Shown here one piece after another: positions 16,860 through 24,769 of a stretch of 64,000 nt of DNA. Below the pieces are notes generated by a model, which saw only the letters and a list, made by a program, of their open reading frames with translations, searched no databases and was not told where the DNA came from. Numbering within the stretch: position 1 is the stretch's first letter; each line of letters starts with the position of its first letter. A program made the translations under genes and the position numbers. Source of the DNA: Phocaeicola paurosaccharolyticus JCM 15092 (lineage in GTDB: Bacteria; Bacteroidota; Bacteroidia; Bacteroidales; Bacteroidaceae); contig NZ_BAJR01000002.1 of NCBI RefSeq assembly GCF_000613805.1, positions 62,001-126,000 of the forward strand. Reading direction: 5' to 3'.

Positions 16860-17444
16860 TTATTTTATTGTAGGGTTTATTTCCTCTAATGCAACATTTA
16901 ATTTCAGAACGTTCACTTTTGCAGGGCCGAACAACCCTAATAGAGGTTTCTCTATAGCCTTAGCAACGATTTCTTTTACTTTGGCTTCACTCATGCGACG
17001 TGCTGATGCGACGCGTTTCACTTGTACGTAAGCACTTTCTGGAGTTATGTCCGGATCAAGTCCTGAAGCACTGGCTGTTACCATTTCTGCCGGAACTTCT
17101 TTACGGCTTAAATATGGATGATGCACAAGAAAAGTATCAATTCTTGCTTCTACTTCTGCCAAGTATTCTTTATTGGAAGGTCCTTTATTACTACCGGCAG
17201 AACTTGACGCATCGTATCCATTACCGGCGCATGAAGGCCGTCCCCAGAAAAAGATATCTTTTGTAAAAGTCTGGCCTACATTGGCTACTCCTACTACTTT
17301 GCCATTTAAAGTCACCGTTTCAGCATTCCCGTCTTTTCCAGGGCCAGCAAAATGAGCAAATATCAAAAGTATTAATATATATAATACCGCGAAAAACAGA
17401 CAGAAAACGAGTGTGATACGGATGGATTTCATTAAATTTTTCAT
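16860..17444 (-). CDS. kdpC: Potassium-transporting ATPase subunit C
   Basis: 194-residue accessory subunit of the KdpFABC K+ pump. One N-terminal membrane helix (about 10-32) is followed by a periplasmic domain. Family motifs are GRPSCAGNGYDASSSAGSN (about 68-86), ASGLDPDITPESAYVQVKRVA (about 126-146) and a C-terminal LNVALEEI. Length and order match other KdpC proteins. It begins 26 bp after kdpB. Confidence 0.95.
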   Translation of the reverse strand: MKNLMKSIRITLVFCLFFAVLYILILLIFAHFAGPGKDGNAETVTLNGKVVGVANVGQTFTKDIFFWGRPSCAGNGYDASSSAGSNKGPSNKEYLAEVEARIDTFLVHHPYLSRKEVPAEMVTASASGLDPDITPESAYVQVKRVASARRMSEAKVKEIVAKAIEKPLLGLFGPAKVNVLKLNVALEEINPTIK

Positions 17445-17470
17445 AACTACTATGGTTTTGAATGTTGTTA

Positions 17471-19504
17471 TTAAAAGAACAATCCTACAAATAAATCAAT
17501 CAGCTTAATACCTATGAAAGGTGCAATTAAGCCACCTATTCCATAAATCAATAGGTTGCGTCTGAGTAAAGCACTAGCACCTATTGGTTTATAAGCAACA
17601 CCCTTAAGTGCTAATGGTATCAAAATAGGAATTATTATAGCATTGAATATGATAGCAGAGAGAATAGCACTTTCAGGGCTATGCAATCTCATTATATTTA
17701 ATGCCGAAAGTTGTGGAACTGAAAGCATGAACAATGCCGGAATGATAGCAAAATATTTAGCCACATCATTAGCGATAGAGAATGTTGTCAGTGTACCACG
17801 TGTCATTAGCAGCTGCTTACCAATTTCAACGATCTCAATTAACTTGGTCGGGTCATTATCCAAATCGACCATGTTTCCTGCTTCCTTTGCTGCTTGAGTA
17901 CCACTATTCATTGCTACACCTACATTAGCCTGTGCTAAAGCAGGAGCGTCATTAGTTCCATCTCCCATCATAGCGACCAATTTACCTGCTGCCTGTTCTT
18001 TTTTAATGTAGTTCATTTTATCTTCAGGCTTAGCTTCAGCTATAAAGTCATCAACACCTGCCTTTTCTGCAATGTATTTTGCCGTCAATGGATTGTCACC
18101 AGTTACCATTACTGTCTTTACTCCCATCTTGCGTAAACGTTCAAAACGTTCTTCTATACCTGGCTTGATAATATCCTGCAATTCAATTACCCCGGCAATT
18201 TTCTTATTAATGCATACAACCAATGGAGTTCCACCGTTGCTGGTTATTCGTTGGATAATACCTTCGATCTCATTCGGGAATTCGTTACCTGCTTCCTTGG
18301 CAATGTTACGAATTGCATCAAATGCTCCCTTACGGATTTGAGTACCATCCTTCAGGTTGATACCGGAGCACTTAGTTTCTGCGGTGAACATAATCATGTG
18401 TGCTCCTTCTGTATTCAAGGTACGCATGCGGATTCCCTGGCCACGGCCTAACTCGATAATAGATTTACCTTCAGGAGTCTCGTCAGATACAGAGGATAGC
18501 ATACATGCCTCAATAAAACTACGCTTGTCGAGGCCGTCTATTGGATAGAAGTCCGTAGCCTTACGATTACCAATCGTTATAGTACCGGTTTTGTCTAGTA
18601 ACAATGTATCTACATCACCGGCAGTTTCAACTGCTTTTCCTGATTTAGTAATTACATTAGCACGTAAAGCACGATCCATGCCTGCAATTCCAATGGCAGA
18701 TAGCAGGCCACCTATTGTAGTTGGAATTAAACAAACAAACAGGGATATGAAGGCTGCAATCGTGATGTTAGTGTTGGTATAGTCTGCCATCGGTTTCAAA
18801 GTAATGCATACCACCAAAAATATTAGAGTAAATACGGCTAACAGAATGGTCAAGGCAATTTCATTAGGTGTTTTTTGTCGGCTAGCTCCTTCAACTAATG
18901 AAATCATTTTATCCAAGAAGCTTTCTCCAGGCTGAGTTGTGACTACCACCTTAATATGATCCGACAATACTTTTGTTCCACCTGTTACGGAACTTTTGTC
19001 ACCACCGGCTTCACGAATGACAGGGGCAGATTCGCCTGTTATGGCACTTTCATCAATGGAAGCCAAACCTTCAATGATTTCTCCATCGGCAGGTATCACA
19101 TCGCCCGCTTCACATTCGAACAGATCGCCTTTTTTAAGTTGGGAGCTGCTAACGTTCTTTACCTTACCATCTACAATAAGTTTTGCAGGTGTTTCTTCAC
19201 GCGTTTTACGCAAACTGTCAGCTTGTGCCTTACCTCGTGCTTCTGCAATTGCTTCTGCAAAGTTTGCCAATAACAAAGTAAGAAACAAAGTAACAAAAAT
19301 CAAGAGATTGTAAATAAATGAACCCTGTGAACTGCTTACTACTGAATTTAAAGTTACAAGCAGCATTATAAACGTTGAAACCTCTACCGTAAACATGATA
19401 GGATTCTTTATCATAATCCTAGGATTCAATTTGATGAATGATTGTTTTATACTTTCTATAATTTGATCTTTCTGAAACAAAGATGTTTTATTATCTGTTT
19501 TCAT
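17471..19504 (-). CDS. kdpB: Potassium-transporting P-type ATPase subunit B
   Basis: 677-residue catalytic subunit of the Kdp pump, which uses ATP to drive K+ uptake at very low external K+. Phosphorylated Asp304 sits in DKTGTIT (304-310), and the dephosphorylation loop ITGES is at 155-159. The hinge [18 protein letters not shown] and [19 protein letters not shown] complete the P domain. Membrane helices are visible at about 35-85, 215-275 and 575-675. No disruption is seen across the whole length. It is 25 bp behind kdpA. Confidence 0.97.
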   Translation of the reverse strand: MKTDNKTSLFQKDQIIESIKQSFIKLNPRIMIKNPIMFTVEVSTFIMLLVTLNSVVSSSQGSFIYNLLIFVTLFLTLLLANFAEAIAEARGKAQADSLRKTREETPAKLIVDGKVKNVSSSQLKKGDLFECEAGDVIPADGEIIEGLASIDESAITGESAPVIREAGGDKSSVTGGTKVLSDHIKVVVTTQPGESFLDKMISLVEGASRQKTPNEIALTILLAVFTLIFLVVCITLKPMADYTNTNITIAAFISLFVCLIPTTIGGLLSAIGIAGMDRALRANVITKSGKAVETAGDVDTLLLDKTGTITIGNRKATDFYPIDGLDKRSFIEACMLSSVSDETPEGKSIIELGRGQGIRMRTLNTEGAHMIMFTAETKCSGINLKDGTQIRKGAFDAIRNIAKEAGNEFPNEIEGIIQRITSNGGTPLVVCINKKIAGVIELQDIIKPGIEERFERLRKMGVKTVMVTGDNPLTAKYIAEKAGVDDFIAEAKPEDKMNYIKKEQAAGKLVAMMGDGTNDAPALAQANVGVAMNSGTQAAKEAGNMVDLDNDPTKLIEIVEIGKQLLMTRGTLTTFSIANDVAKYFAIIPALFMLSVPQLSALNIMRLHSPESAILSAIIFNAIIIPILIPLALKGVAYKPIGASALLRRNLLIYGIGGLIAPFIGIKLIDLFVGLFF

Positions 19505-19529
19505 GATTCAATGCAGTTGTGAATTAATA

Positions 19530-21236
19530 TTATAAGCTAAAGTGCTCTGCTAAAGTACTTAAAGCTAGAGCTGGGAAGAAGGAAAGAGCTGCTACGATTA
19601 AGATGACAGCAAAAGTCATTATACCAAATGTTGCTGTATCTGTTCTTAGTGTTCCGGTGCTTTCAGGTATGTATTTTTTTTGTGCCAACAGACCTGCTAT
19701 AGCAACTTGCCCAACAATAGGAATGAAACGGCTAAATATAATGATAATGCTACAGGAAAAATTCCAGAACCAAGTATTATCTCTCAAGCCTTCAAAACCG
19801 GAACCGTTGTTAGCTGCACAAGAGGTGAATTCATAAAGTATCTCGCTCAAACCATGGAATCCGGGATTGTTAATCCATCTGCCTTCATTCTCTACAAACG
19901 ACGGAGCATGTACATACAAATAAGCAGCCAAAGCTGTTCCCACCAAGATAAAGAAAGAATGAAGTAAAGCTACAATAGAAGCTATCTTCATTTCTTTAGT
20001 TTCCACTTTATGGCACATGAATTCAGGTGTACGTCCTACCATCAGTCCACTGATAAATACAGCAATAATGATGAAAGTAAAGTAGTTCATCCATCCTACA
20101 CCTATACCTCCGAACCATGTATTGATTTGCATATTCAGCATTTCCATCATACCGGACAATGGCATTGTAGAATCATGCATTCCGTTAACAGATCCATTTG
20201 ATGTAGCCGTTGTAGCTATACTCCATAAACCTGTTGCAGCTGCACCCAAACGAATTTCCTTTCCTTCCATGGAGCCATTGTCCTGAGCAATACCCATAGC
20301 ATCAATTCTAGGATTTCCACCCATTTCCTGTGATACATTGATAAATACCCCTATCAGAAAAGCTGCCAGCATAACACAAAATATGCTGTATCCAAATTTC
20401 TTACGGTTTACGTAGAAACCGAATGCAAAAACCATTGCCATTGGAACAAGCAGGATAGACAAGCATTCAACCATATTAGTCAGATAGGTAGGATTTTCTA
20501 GCGGATGTGAAGAATTAGCGCCAAAATATCCACCACCACAGGTACCCAATTGCTTTATAGGGACAATCGCTGCAACAGGACCTTGGGAGACATTCTGTGT
20601 TGAGCCTTCAAGTGTTTTTATCTCTATTTTACCCTCAAATCCCATAGGTATACCCTGTGTGATAACAATAAATCCTACAATCAAAGATAGAGGTAATAGT
20701 ATACGGGTACAACTTAACACTAAATAATTCCAAAAGTTGCCTATAGTCTTAGTGCTCTTTTCACCTAAAGCTTTCATTATGCCTGCCATGGCAGCCATGC
20801 CGGTTGCAGCTGTAATAAACTGGAGGAGCATGATAACAAACAATTGAGTGAAATAGGTCAAATTGCTTTCACCGCTATAGTGCTGTTCATTGCAGTTGGC
20901 TATAAACGAAATGCAAGTGTTAAATGCCTGGTGGGCTGTTTGTCCAATATTCCCATCAGGATTAAGTGGCAAGTATCCTTGAACACCCAAAAGCACAAAT
21001 CCCCAAAAGAACCAAAATAAATTTACTACAAGCAATGCTCTTAGAAATTGCTTCCAGTTCATCTCTTCATTAGGATTGATACCTGACAAACGGAAAATAG
21101 TTCTCTCTATCGGTTTCATAAAATCCGACCAAACCTTATTACCCTTATAAACCTTTGCTATGTATTTACCCAACGGGTAACTCAAAACAACCATCAGCAC
21201 AATTTGTGCTATAATACCTAATATTTCTGTATTCAT
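19530..21236 (-). CDS. kdpA: Potassium-transporting ATPase subunit A (channel-like subunit)
   Basis: K+-selective subunit of KdpFABC, related to Trk/Ktr channels. The start chosen is the ATG at 21236 (MNTEILGIIAQIV), giving 568 residues; a 12-codon extension has no similarity. About ten membrane helices are visible, with filter-type loops QAFNTCISFIANCNEQHYSG, TCGGGYFGANSSHPLENPT and EILYEFTSCAANNGSGFEG. It lies 54 bp behind kdpF. Confidence 0.96.
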   Translation of the reverse strand: MNTEILGIIAQIVLMVVLSYPLGKYIAKVYKGNKVWSDFMKPIERTIFRLSGINPNEEMNWKQFLRALLVVNLFWFFWGFVLLGVQGYLPLNPDGNIGQTAHQAFNTCISFIANCNEQHYSGESNLTYFTQLFVIMLLQFITAATGMAAMAGIMKALGEKSTKTIGNFWNYLVLSCTRILLPLSLIVGFIVITQGIPMGFEGKIEIKTLEGSTQNVSQGPVAAIVPIKQLGTCGGGYFGANSSHPLENPTYLTNMVECLSILLVPMAMVFAFGFYVNRKKFGYSIFCVMLAAFLIGVFINVSQEMGGNPRIDAMGIAQDNGSMEGKEIRLGAAATGLWSIATTATSNGSVNGMHDSTMPLSGMMEMLNMQINTWFGGIGVGWMNYFTFIIIAVFISGLMVGRTPEFMCHKVETKEMKIASIVALLHSFFILVGTALAAYLYVHAPSFVENEGRWINNPGFHGLSEILYEFTSCAANNGSGFEGLRDNTWFWNFSCSIIIIFSRFIPIVGQVAIAGLLAQKKYIPESTGTLRTDTATFGIMTFAVILIVAALSFFPALALSTLAEHFSL

Positions 21237-21290
21237 ATCTTCTGTTTTTGATGGACTGCAAGTCACATGCAACGAACTTTACAATATCTT

Positions 21291-21371
21291 TTAAAATTTC
21301 TCCGGCTTTATCAATACATACATGATATAACCAAACATGATTAAACCTACAATAAACAAGACCGTGTACAT
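21291..21371 (-). CDS. kdpF: KdpF, 26-residue subunit of the potassium pump
   Basis: A single hydrophobic helix (about residues 3-20) ending in the tail LIKPEKF. Size, topology and position directly before kdpA match KdpF, which stabilises the KdpFABC complex in the membrane. An AAGGAG stretch lies 6-11 bases before the ATG, one of the few Shine-Dalgarno-like sites in this window. Confidence 0.85.
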   Translation of the reverse strand: MYTVLFIVGLIMFGYIMYVLIKPEKF

Positions 21372-21384
21372 AAATCTCTCCTTT

Positions 21385-21483
21385 TTAAATGTTTTCAAAC
21401 CAATCAATACATTTCCAGAACAGTAAAAAACAGCCTAGTCCACTTAGAATACAGACTGCTAAACCAATTGTGAATGGATTCAT
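21385..21483 (-). CDS. 32-residue membrane microprotein at the head of the kdp operon
   Basis: Starts at the ATG at 21483 and stops at TAA (21385-21387), 13 bp before kdpF. One hydrophobic helix (about residues 5-24: FTIGLAVCILSGLGCFLLFW) carries an amphipathic tail KCIDWFENI. It is the first gene after the sigma-54 promoter, with a 5' leader of about 20 nt. I do not recognise a named family. Position suggests a second small helper of the Kdp pump or a leader peptide; this is inference. Confidence 0.65.
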   Translation of the reverse strand: MNPFTIGLAVCILSGLGCFLLFWKCIDWFENI

Positions 21484-21514
21484 ATCTATTTAATTATTAT
21501 TATAACATTGATTA

Positions 21515-21530
21515 AGCAAGAGCTGTGCCA
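21515..21530 (-). promoter_or_regulatory. Sigma-54 (-24/-12) promoter of the kdp operon
   Basis: On the minus strand: TGGCACAGCTCTTGCT. It has GG at -24 and GC at -12 with the obligatory 10-nt spacing and agrees with the TGGCAC-N5-TTGC consensus at every key base. Transcription would begin near 21504, about 20 nt before the first start codon. The locus also encodes an NtrC-type activator. Confidence 0.88.
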
Positions 21531-21561
21531 AAGATGTGATTTGGGTTATAATAGGTTGTGT

Positions 21562-21590
21562 ATCAATATACTATTGATTTTTTGTAATCA
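21562..21590. promoter_or_regulatory. Candidate upstream activator sites for the sigma-54 promoter
   Basis: ATCAATA-TAC-TATTGAT (21562-21578) is a perfect 7-bp inverted repeat. It overlaps a second repeat TGATT-N6-AATCA (21575-21590). They lie about 55-85 bp upstream of the predicted start site, somewhat close for an NtrC-type enhancer but acceptable. Confidence 0.45.
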
Positions 21591-21782
21591 GAGGGGGAAA
21601 TAAAACCTTATCAAAATGAGAAGGTACTTTTTTATTATGAGATGCCATTCTATTTTCTACTATGGAATAGAATTAAAAATATGAATATGCAAGAAGAGTC
21701 TTTTCATTAGAACATGGAGGAAGGTTTTCTATTTAGTTTTAATAAAAATAATAGGAATGCAAGTATAATTCTAGTAGGCAAG

Positions 21783-21822
21783 AAAAAGTTCCCAAACAAT
21801 AATTTATTAATTGTTTGGGAGC
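21783..21822 (-). terminator. Terminator of the PhzF-like gene
   Basis: A 13-bp stem GTTCCCAAACAAT / ATTGTTTGGGAGC (one weak pair at the base) with a 9-nt loop, followed on the minus strand by TTTTT. It is 41 bp beyond the stop. Confidence 0.75.
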
Positions 21823-21862
21823 TTTTATGTGTTGCTACTAAAAAAACGAAATTTATAGTTTT

Positions 21863-22654
21863 CTATTCAATATTGATGTCGCCTTTAAGATATAGTCTAG
21901 CCTGTCCACTTATTTCTACCCTATCTCCAGATAATTTGCATTGCAAATATCCTTTACGTTCTGATAGTTGTACAGCAGATAGATTCTCCTTATTTAATTT
22001 TTTAGTCCAATATGGAGTCAAGGTAGTATGTGCTGAGCCTGTTACAGGATCTTCGATTATTCCTGATTGAGGAGCAAAGAACCTTGAAACAAAATCTATG
22101 TTCTCTCCTTTTGCAGTAATAATAACACCTCGTCCTTTCAACTTAGTAATAAATTCGAATTGCGGTTTTATATTGATAATATCTGCTTCATTTTCGAAGA
22201 CCAACATATAATCAGTTTTTCCTTTATATGCCTCAATAGGTTTTTTATCAAAGCAACTTATTATATCTTCTGAAATAGTAATATTATAATATTCATCGAT
22301 AGGGAAATCGAGTGTTAAGTCCTTATCATCTCTACGTACATTCAGTGCACCACTTCTGGGGGAGAAAAATTCAATACAATCACCTTGATGATTTTCATAG
22401 TTGAATAGAACAAAAGCTGAGGCCAAAGTTGCATGTCCGCATAAATCTACTTCAACCTTTGGAGTGAACCATCTTATTTCGTATTGCTCATCTCTTTTAA
22501 CAATGAATGCAGTCTCAGCAAGGTTATTTTCCATTGCTATTTTTTGCATTATTTTTTCATCTATCCATTTACTGAGTGGGCATACGGCTGCCGGATTACC
22601 CATAAACAACTTATCCGTAAATGCATCAACTTGATATAGCTTATACTTACTCAT
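21863..22654 (-). CDS. PhzF-family isomerase-like protein
   Basis: 263 residues with the two-lobed diaminopimelate-epimerase-like fold of the PhzF family. The N-terminus reads YQVDAFTDKLFMGNPAAVCPL, followed by NNLAETAFI with the conserved catalytic-type glutamate (about 46). FTPKVEVDLCGHATLASAFVLF (about 64-85) and EDPVTGSAHTTLTPYW (about 201-216) are family signatures. Most members outside phenazine clusters have unknown substrates, and no phenazine genes are present here. It is flanked by its own terminator. Confidence 0.9.
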   Translation of the reverse strand: MSKYKLYQVDAFTDKLFMGNPAAVCPLSKWIDEKIMQKIAMENNLAETAFIVKRDEQYEIRWFTPKVEVDLCGHATLASAFVLFNYENHQGDCIEFFSPRSGALNVRRDDKDLTLDFPIDEYYNITISEDIISCFDKKPIEAYKGKTDYMLVFENEADIINIKPQFEFITKLKGRGVIITAKGENIDFVSRFFAPQSGIIEDPVTGSAHTTLTPYWTKKLNKENLSAVQLSERKGYLQCKLSGDRVEISGQARLYLKGDINIE

Positions 22655-22755
22655 AATTGTATAATATTATTTTTGTCAAAGTTATATGAAATATAAGCTT
22701 CTCGTTTCCAGAAAGCTGAATAATTATTCTGACACAATAAAGTGCAGATTATAGA

Positions 22756-22839
22756 CTATAACAATTTTCCTTGTTCTACCTCTTTAGATTCAAATTGTAT
22801 TATTGATCTACGTTTTTTCACTAGTTCTAAAAAATCCAT
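22756..22839 (-). pseudogene. Remnant of a nitroreductase gene (first 27 codons only)
   Basis: From the ATG at 22839 the frame reads MDFLELVKKRRSI followed by FESKEVEQGKLL and then TAG. This is the usual N-terminus of nitroreductase-family flavoproteins, including the FMN-binding RRS. The rest, normally about 150 more residues, is absent downstream in all frames. It looks like a deletion scar. Confidence 0.5.
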
Positions 22840-23074
22840 CTTTTCTCAATTTTAAGTTTTGAACAAAGTTATACATGTGGGAGTGCATAAAGTTGTACTT
22901 ATTTTCGTTTATAGTGTATGATTTTGATAGAAGTTATTTAATTGTTGTCATTATTTCTTGTCTTCATTATTGCAATCCTTTAGAATGCCAACAAATTAAA
23001 ATTCAAGATAATAGTTAATTATTTCCATTTATTGTGCAATAAAAAGAGTTCATTACAAAAACGAAGTAATATAA

Positions 23075-23105
23075 TTTGCTATATCAAAATTCTTCATTAG
23101 TTTTG
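23075..23105 (+). promoter_or_regulatory. Promoter of the AbiE-type pair
   Basis: TTTG (23075-23078), 19 bases, then TAGTTTTG (23098-23105): a full match to the Bacteroidetes -33/-7 consensus. The start codon follows 25 bp later. Confidence 0.75.
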
Positions 23106-23130
23106 TAAACTGAACATTGAAAATAATCCA

Positions 23131-23709
23131 ATGAATAGTTCTCGAAATAGTGATTTTGTTTTGTCGGTTTATAGTGATTCAAGGAGCGTATTCTCGTTGA
23201 AGGACATTGCTATGCTTATAGGAGAGAGCGATTTTAAGAGGTTGAATGAACGGTTGAATTACTATGTCCGCAAAGGAAAGCTACTCCGTCCGCGTAAAGG
23301 TATATATGTTAAACCCAACTACAACCCACAAGAATTGGCTTGTACGCTATATACTCCATCTTATATTTCGTTGGAATATGTGTTGCAAAAAGCCGGAGTT
23401 GTTTTCCAATATGACGAACGGATAACTATAGTGAGCTATTTGAGCCGTAGTGTAGATATAGAAGGTTGCACTTATGGTTATAGAAAAATCAAGGGTGAGA
23501 TTCTTATCGTCACGCAGGGTATCAATCAAATCGGTAATGTAAATATTGCCACACCAGAACGTGCCTTTTTAGATATCTTGTATTTGGATGCAACATACTA
23601 TTTCGACAACCTAAATCCTCTTGATAAGAATTTAATAACTAAACTTTTACCTATATATAATTCCAAAACGCTTACAGCAAGGGTTAATAAACTGCTTACA
23701 AATGGTTAA
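23131..23709 (+). CDS. AbiEi-type antitoxin/transcription regulator
   Basis: 192 residues. The N-terminal winged helix (about 15-60: FSLKDIAMLIGESDFKRLNERLNYYVRKGKLLRPRKGIYVKP) and the following YISLEYVLQKAGV and TPERAFLDILYLD match the AbiEi antitoxin family of type IV toxin-antitoxin systems. Such proteins repress their own operon by binding inverted repeats and neutralise AbiEii without forming a complex. Its end overlaps the next start by 8 bases, so the pair is translationally coupled. The dedicated promoter is at 23075. Confidence 0.85.
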   Translation: MNSSRNSDFVLSVYSDSRSVFSLKDIAMLIGESDFKRLNERLNYYVRKGKLLRPRKGIYVKPNYNPQELACTLYTPSYISLEYVLQKAGVVFQYDERITIVSYLSRSVDIEGCTYGYRKIKGEILIVTQGINQIGNVNIATPERAFLDILYLDATYYFDNLNPLDKNLITKLLPIYNSKTLTARVNKLLTNG

Positions 23710-24400
23710 CATCAACAGACATAAATTTTTTCTGACGCAGATACTAAAAGACATTTTTTCTGATATTGAGTTAGCAAATAACCTCGGTTTCAAAGGTGGG
23801 ACGGCATTGATGTTTTTTTATGATTTGCCCCGTTTTTCGGTCGATTTGGATTTTAACCTACTCGACTTAGCAAAAGAAAAAACGGTGTATGAAAAGGTGC
23901 GAAAAATTTTGTTGAAATATGGCAAGATATTCGACGAAGCAATGAAGTTCTATGGCCCGATTATCGTACTGGATTATGGTGTTGGCGAACGGAAATTGAA
24001 AATAGAAATATCCAACCGGCAGTGGGATAACCATTACGAAAGAAAAAACTTGCTTGGCATCAATATGCAGGTAATGGTTGCTCCTGATATGTTCGCTCAT
24101 AAACTCTGCGCTTTACTTGACAGGGGAGAATTAACGAATCGTGATATCTTTGATAGTTGGTTCTTCATGCAGAAACAAACACCGATAAACAAAGAGATTG
24201 TTGAAACCCGTATGGAAATGCCACTTGCTGACTACATACAGAAATGTATCGACCATCTTGAAAGTATGAGCGACAGAGGTATTCTGAATGGTTTGGGTGA
24301 ACTAATGGATGAGGATATGAAGAAGTTCGTTCGTAAAAGACTAAGGGTAGAAACCATATCCCTGCTTAGGTTCTATAAAGAATTTCCGATTCTTGCATAG
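23702..24400 (+). CDS. AbiEii-type nucleotidyltransferase toxin
   Basis: 232 residues of the AbiEii/DUF1814 nucleotidyltransferase family. Motif KGGTAL (31-36) and the metal-binding RFSVDLDF (44-51) form the catalytic core. KIEISNR (about 101) and APDMFAHKLCALLDRGELTNRDIFDSWFF (about 129-157) are further family blocks. Known members stop growth by adding nucleotides to tRNA or other acceptors and can block phages. All core residues are present, so it should be active. It is coupled to the antitoxin gene. Confidence 0.87.
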   Translation: MVNINRHKFFLTQILKDIFSDIELANNLGFKGGTALMFFYDLPRFSVDLDFNLLDLAKEKTVYEKVRKILLKYGKIFDEAMKFYGPIIVLDYGVGERKLKIEISNRQWDNHYERKNLLGINMQVMVAPDMFAHKLCALLDRGELTNRDIFDSWFFMQKQTPINKEIVETRMEMPLADYIQKCIDHLESMSDRGILNGLGELMDEDMKKFVRKRLRVETISLLRFYKEFPILA

Positions 24401-24526
24401 GATAATAGGCAAATTGCAATGTGCTTTCATTTGTGAAAATGACTAAAACCGTTAACTCTTCCCAACCCCAAACGGATATATAGTGATCCATAATGACTGA
24501 GCCCAAATATGTACGGATTAAGGTAA

Positions 24527-24562
24527 ATAAAAAATCCCTGAAATAAGAATTTCAGGGATTTT
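24527..24562 (-). terminator. Terminator downstream of tRNA-Phe
   Basis: A perfect 14-bp stem AAAATCCCTGAAAT (24531-24544) / ATTTCAGGGATTTT (24549-24562) with a 4-nt loop. A run of T follows on the minus strand. Confidence 0.75.
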
Positions 24563-24585
24563 ATAAATTTAAATTCTTTTAGAAG

Positions 24586-24658
24586 TGGTGCCACCAGGAA
24601 TCGAACCGGGGACACAAGGATTTTCAGTCCTTTGCTCTACCAACTGAGCTATGGCACC
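24586..24658 (-). tRNA. tRNA-Phe (GAA)
   Basis: 73 nt on the minus strand. Acceptor GGTGCCA pairs with TGGCACC, with discriminator A. The D-arm AGCTCAGTTGGTAGAGC is standard, the anticodon loop CTGAAAA gives GAA, and the T-arm loop is TTCGATT. CCA is not encoded. Confidence 0.97.
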
Positions 24659-24673
24659 ATTTGTTTAGCGGTT

Positions 24674-24705
24674 GCAAAGGTAGTCAAAGTTTTGATATTT
24701 CCAAA
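24674..24705 (-). promoter_or_regulatory. Promoter of tRNA-Phe
   Basis: On the minus strand TTTG (24705-24702), exactly 19 bases, then TACCTTTGC (24682-24674), 15 bp before the tRNA. It is a full consensus match. Confidence 0.8.
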
Positions 24706-24715
24706 TAGTTAAATG

Positions 24716-24763
24716 AAAAAAGCATCGATTCAAACGATTTATTGGGATGAATCAATGCTTTTT
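24716..24763 (-). terminator. Terminator of the sppA-lpxK-punA-thiL unit
   Basis: AAAAAGCATCGATTCA and TGAATCAATGCTTTTT form a stem with a single mismatch around a 15-nt loop. It sits directly beyond the thiL stop. Confidence 0.65.
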
Positions 24764-24769
24764 GTTATG

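Larger units (their letters stand above)
21484..21862. other. 379-bp control region between kdp and the PhzF-like gene
   Basis: Holds the sigma-54 promoter (21515-21530), inverted repeats that may be activator sites (21562-21590), and the PhzF-like gene terminator (21783-21822). I see no further gene; a short plus-strand frame over 21714-22070 is antisense to the PhzF-like gene. Confidence 0.6.
22655..23130. other. 476-bp region with a nitroreductase remnant and the abiE promoter
   Basis: Between the PhzF-like gene and the AbiE pair. It contains a 27-codon fragment (22756-22839) and a clean promoter (23075-23105). Bases 22840-23070 are AT-rich, and I see nothing in them. Confidence 0.6.

Noticed and set aside
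21714..22070. 118-residue plus-strand frame overlapping the PhzF-like gene
   Set aside because: Antisense to a clear PhzF-family gene and through its terminator; no family pattern or promoter of its own.
24427..24615. 62-residue minus-strand frame running into tRNA-Phe
   Set aside because: Shares sequence with the tRNA and its terminator; not a credible gene.
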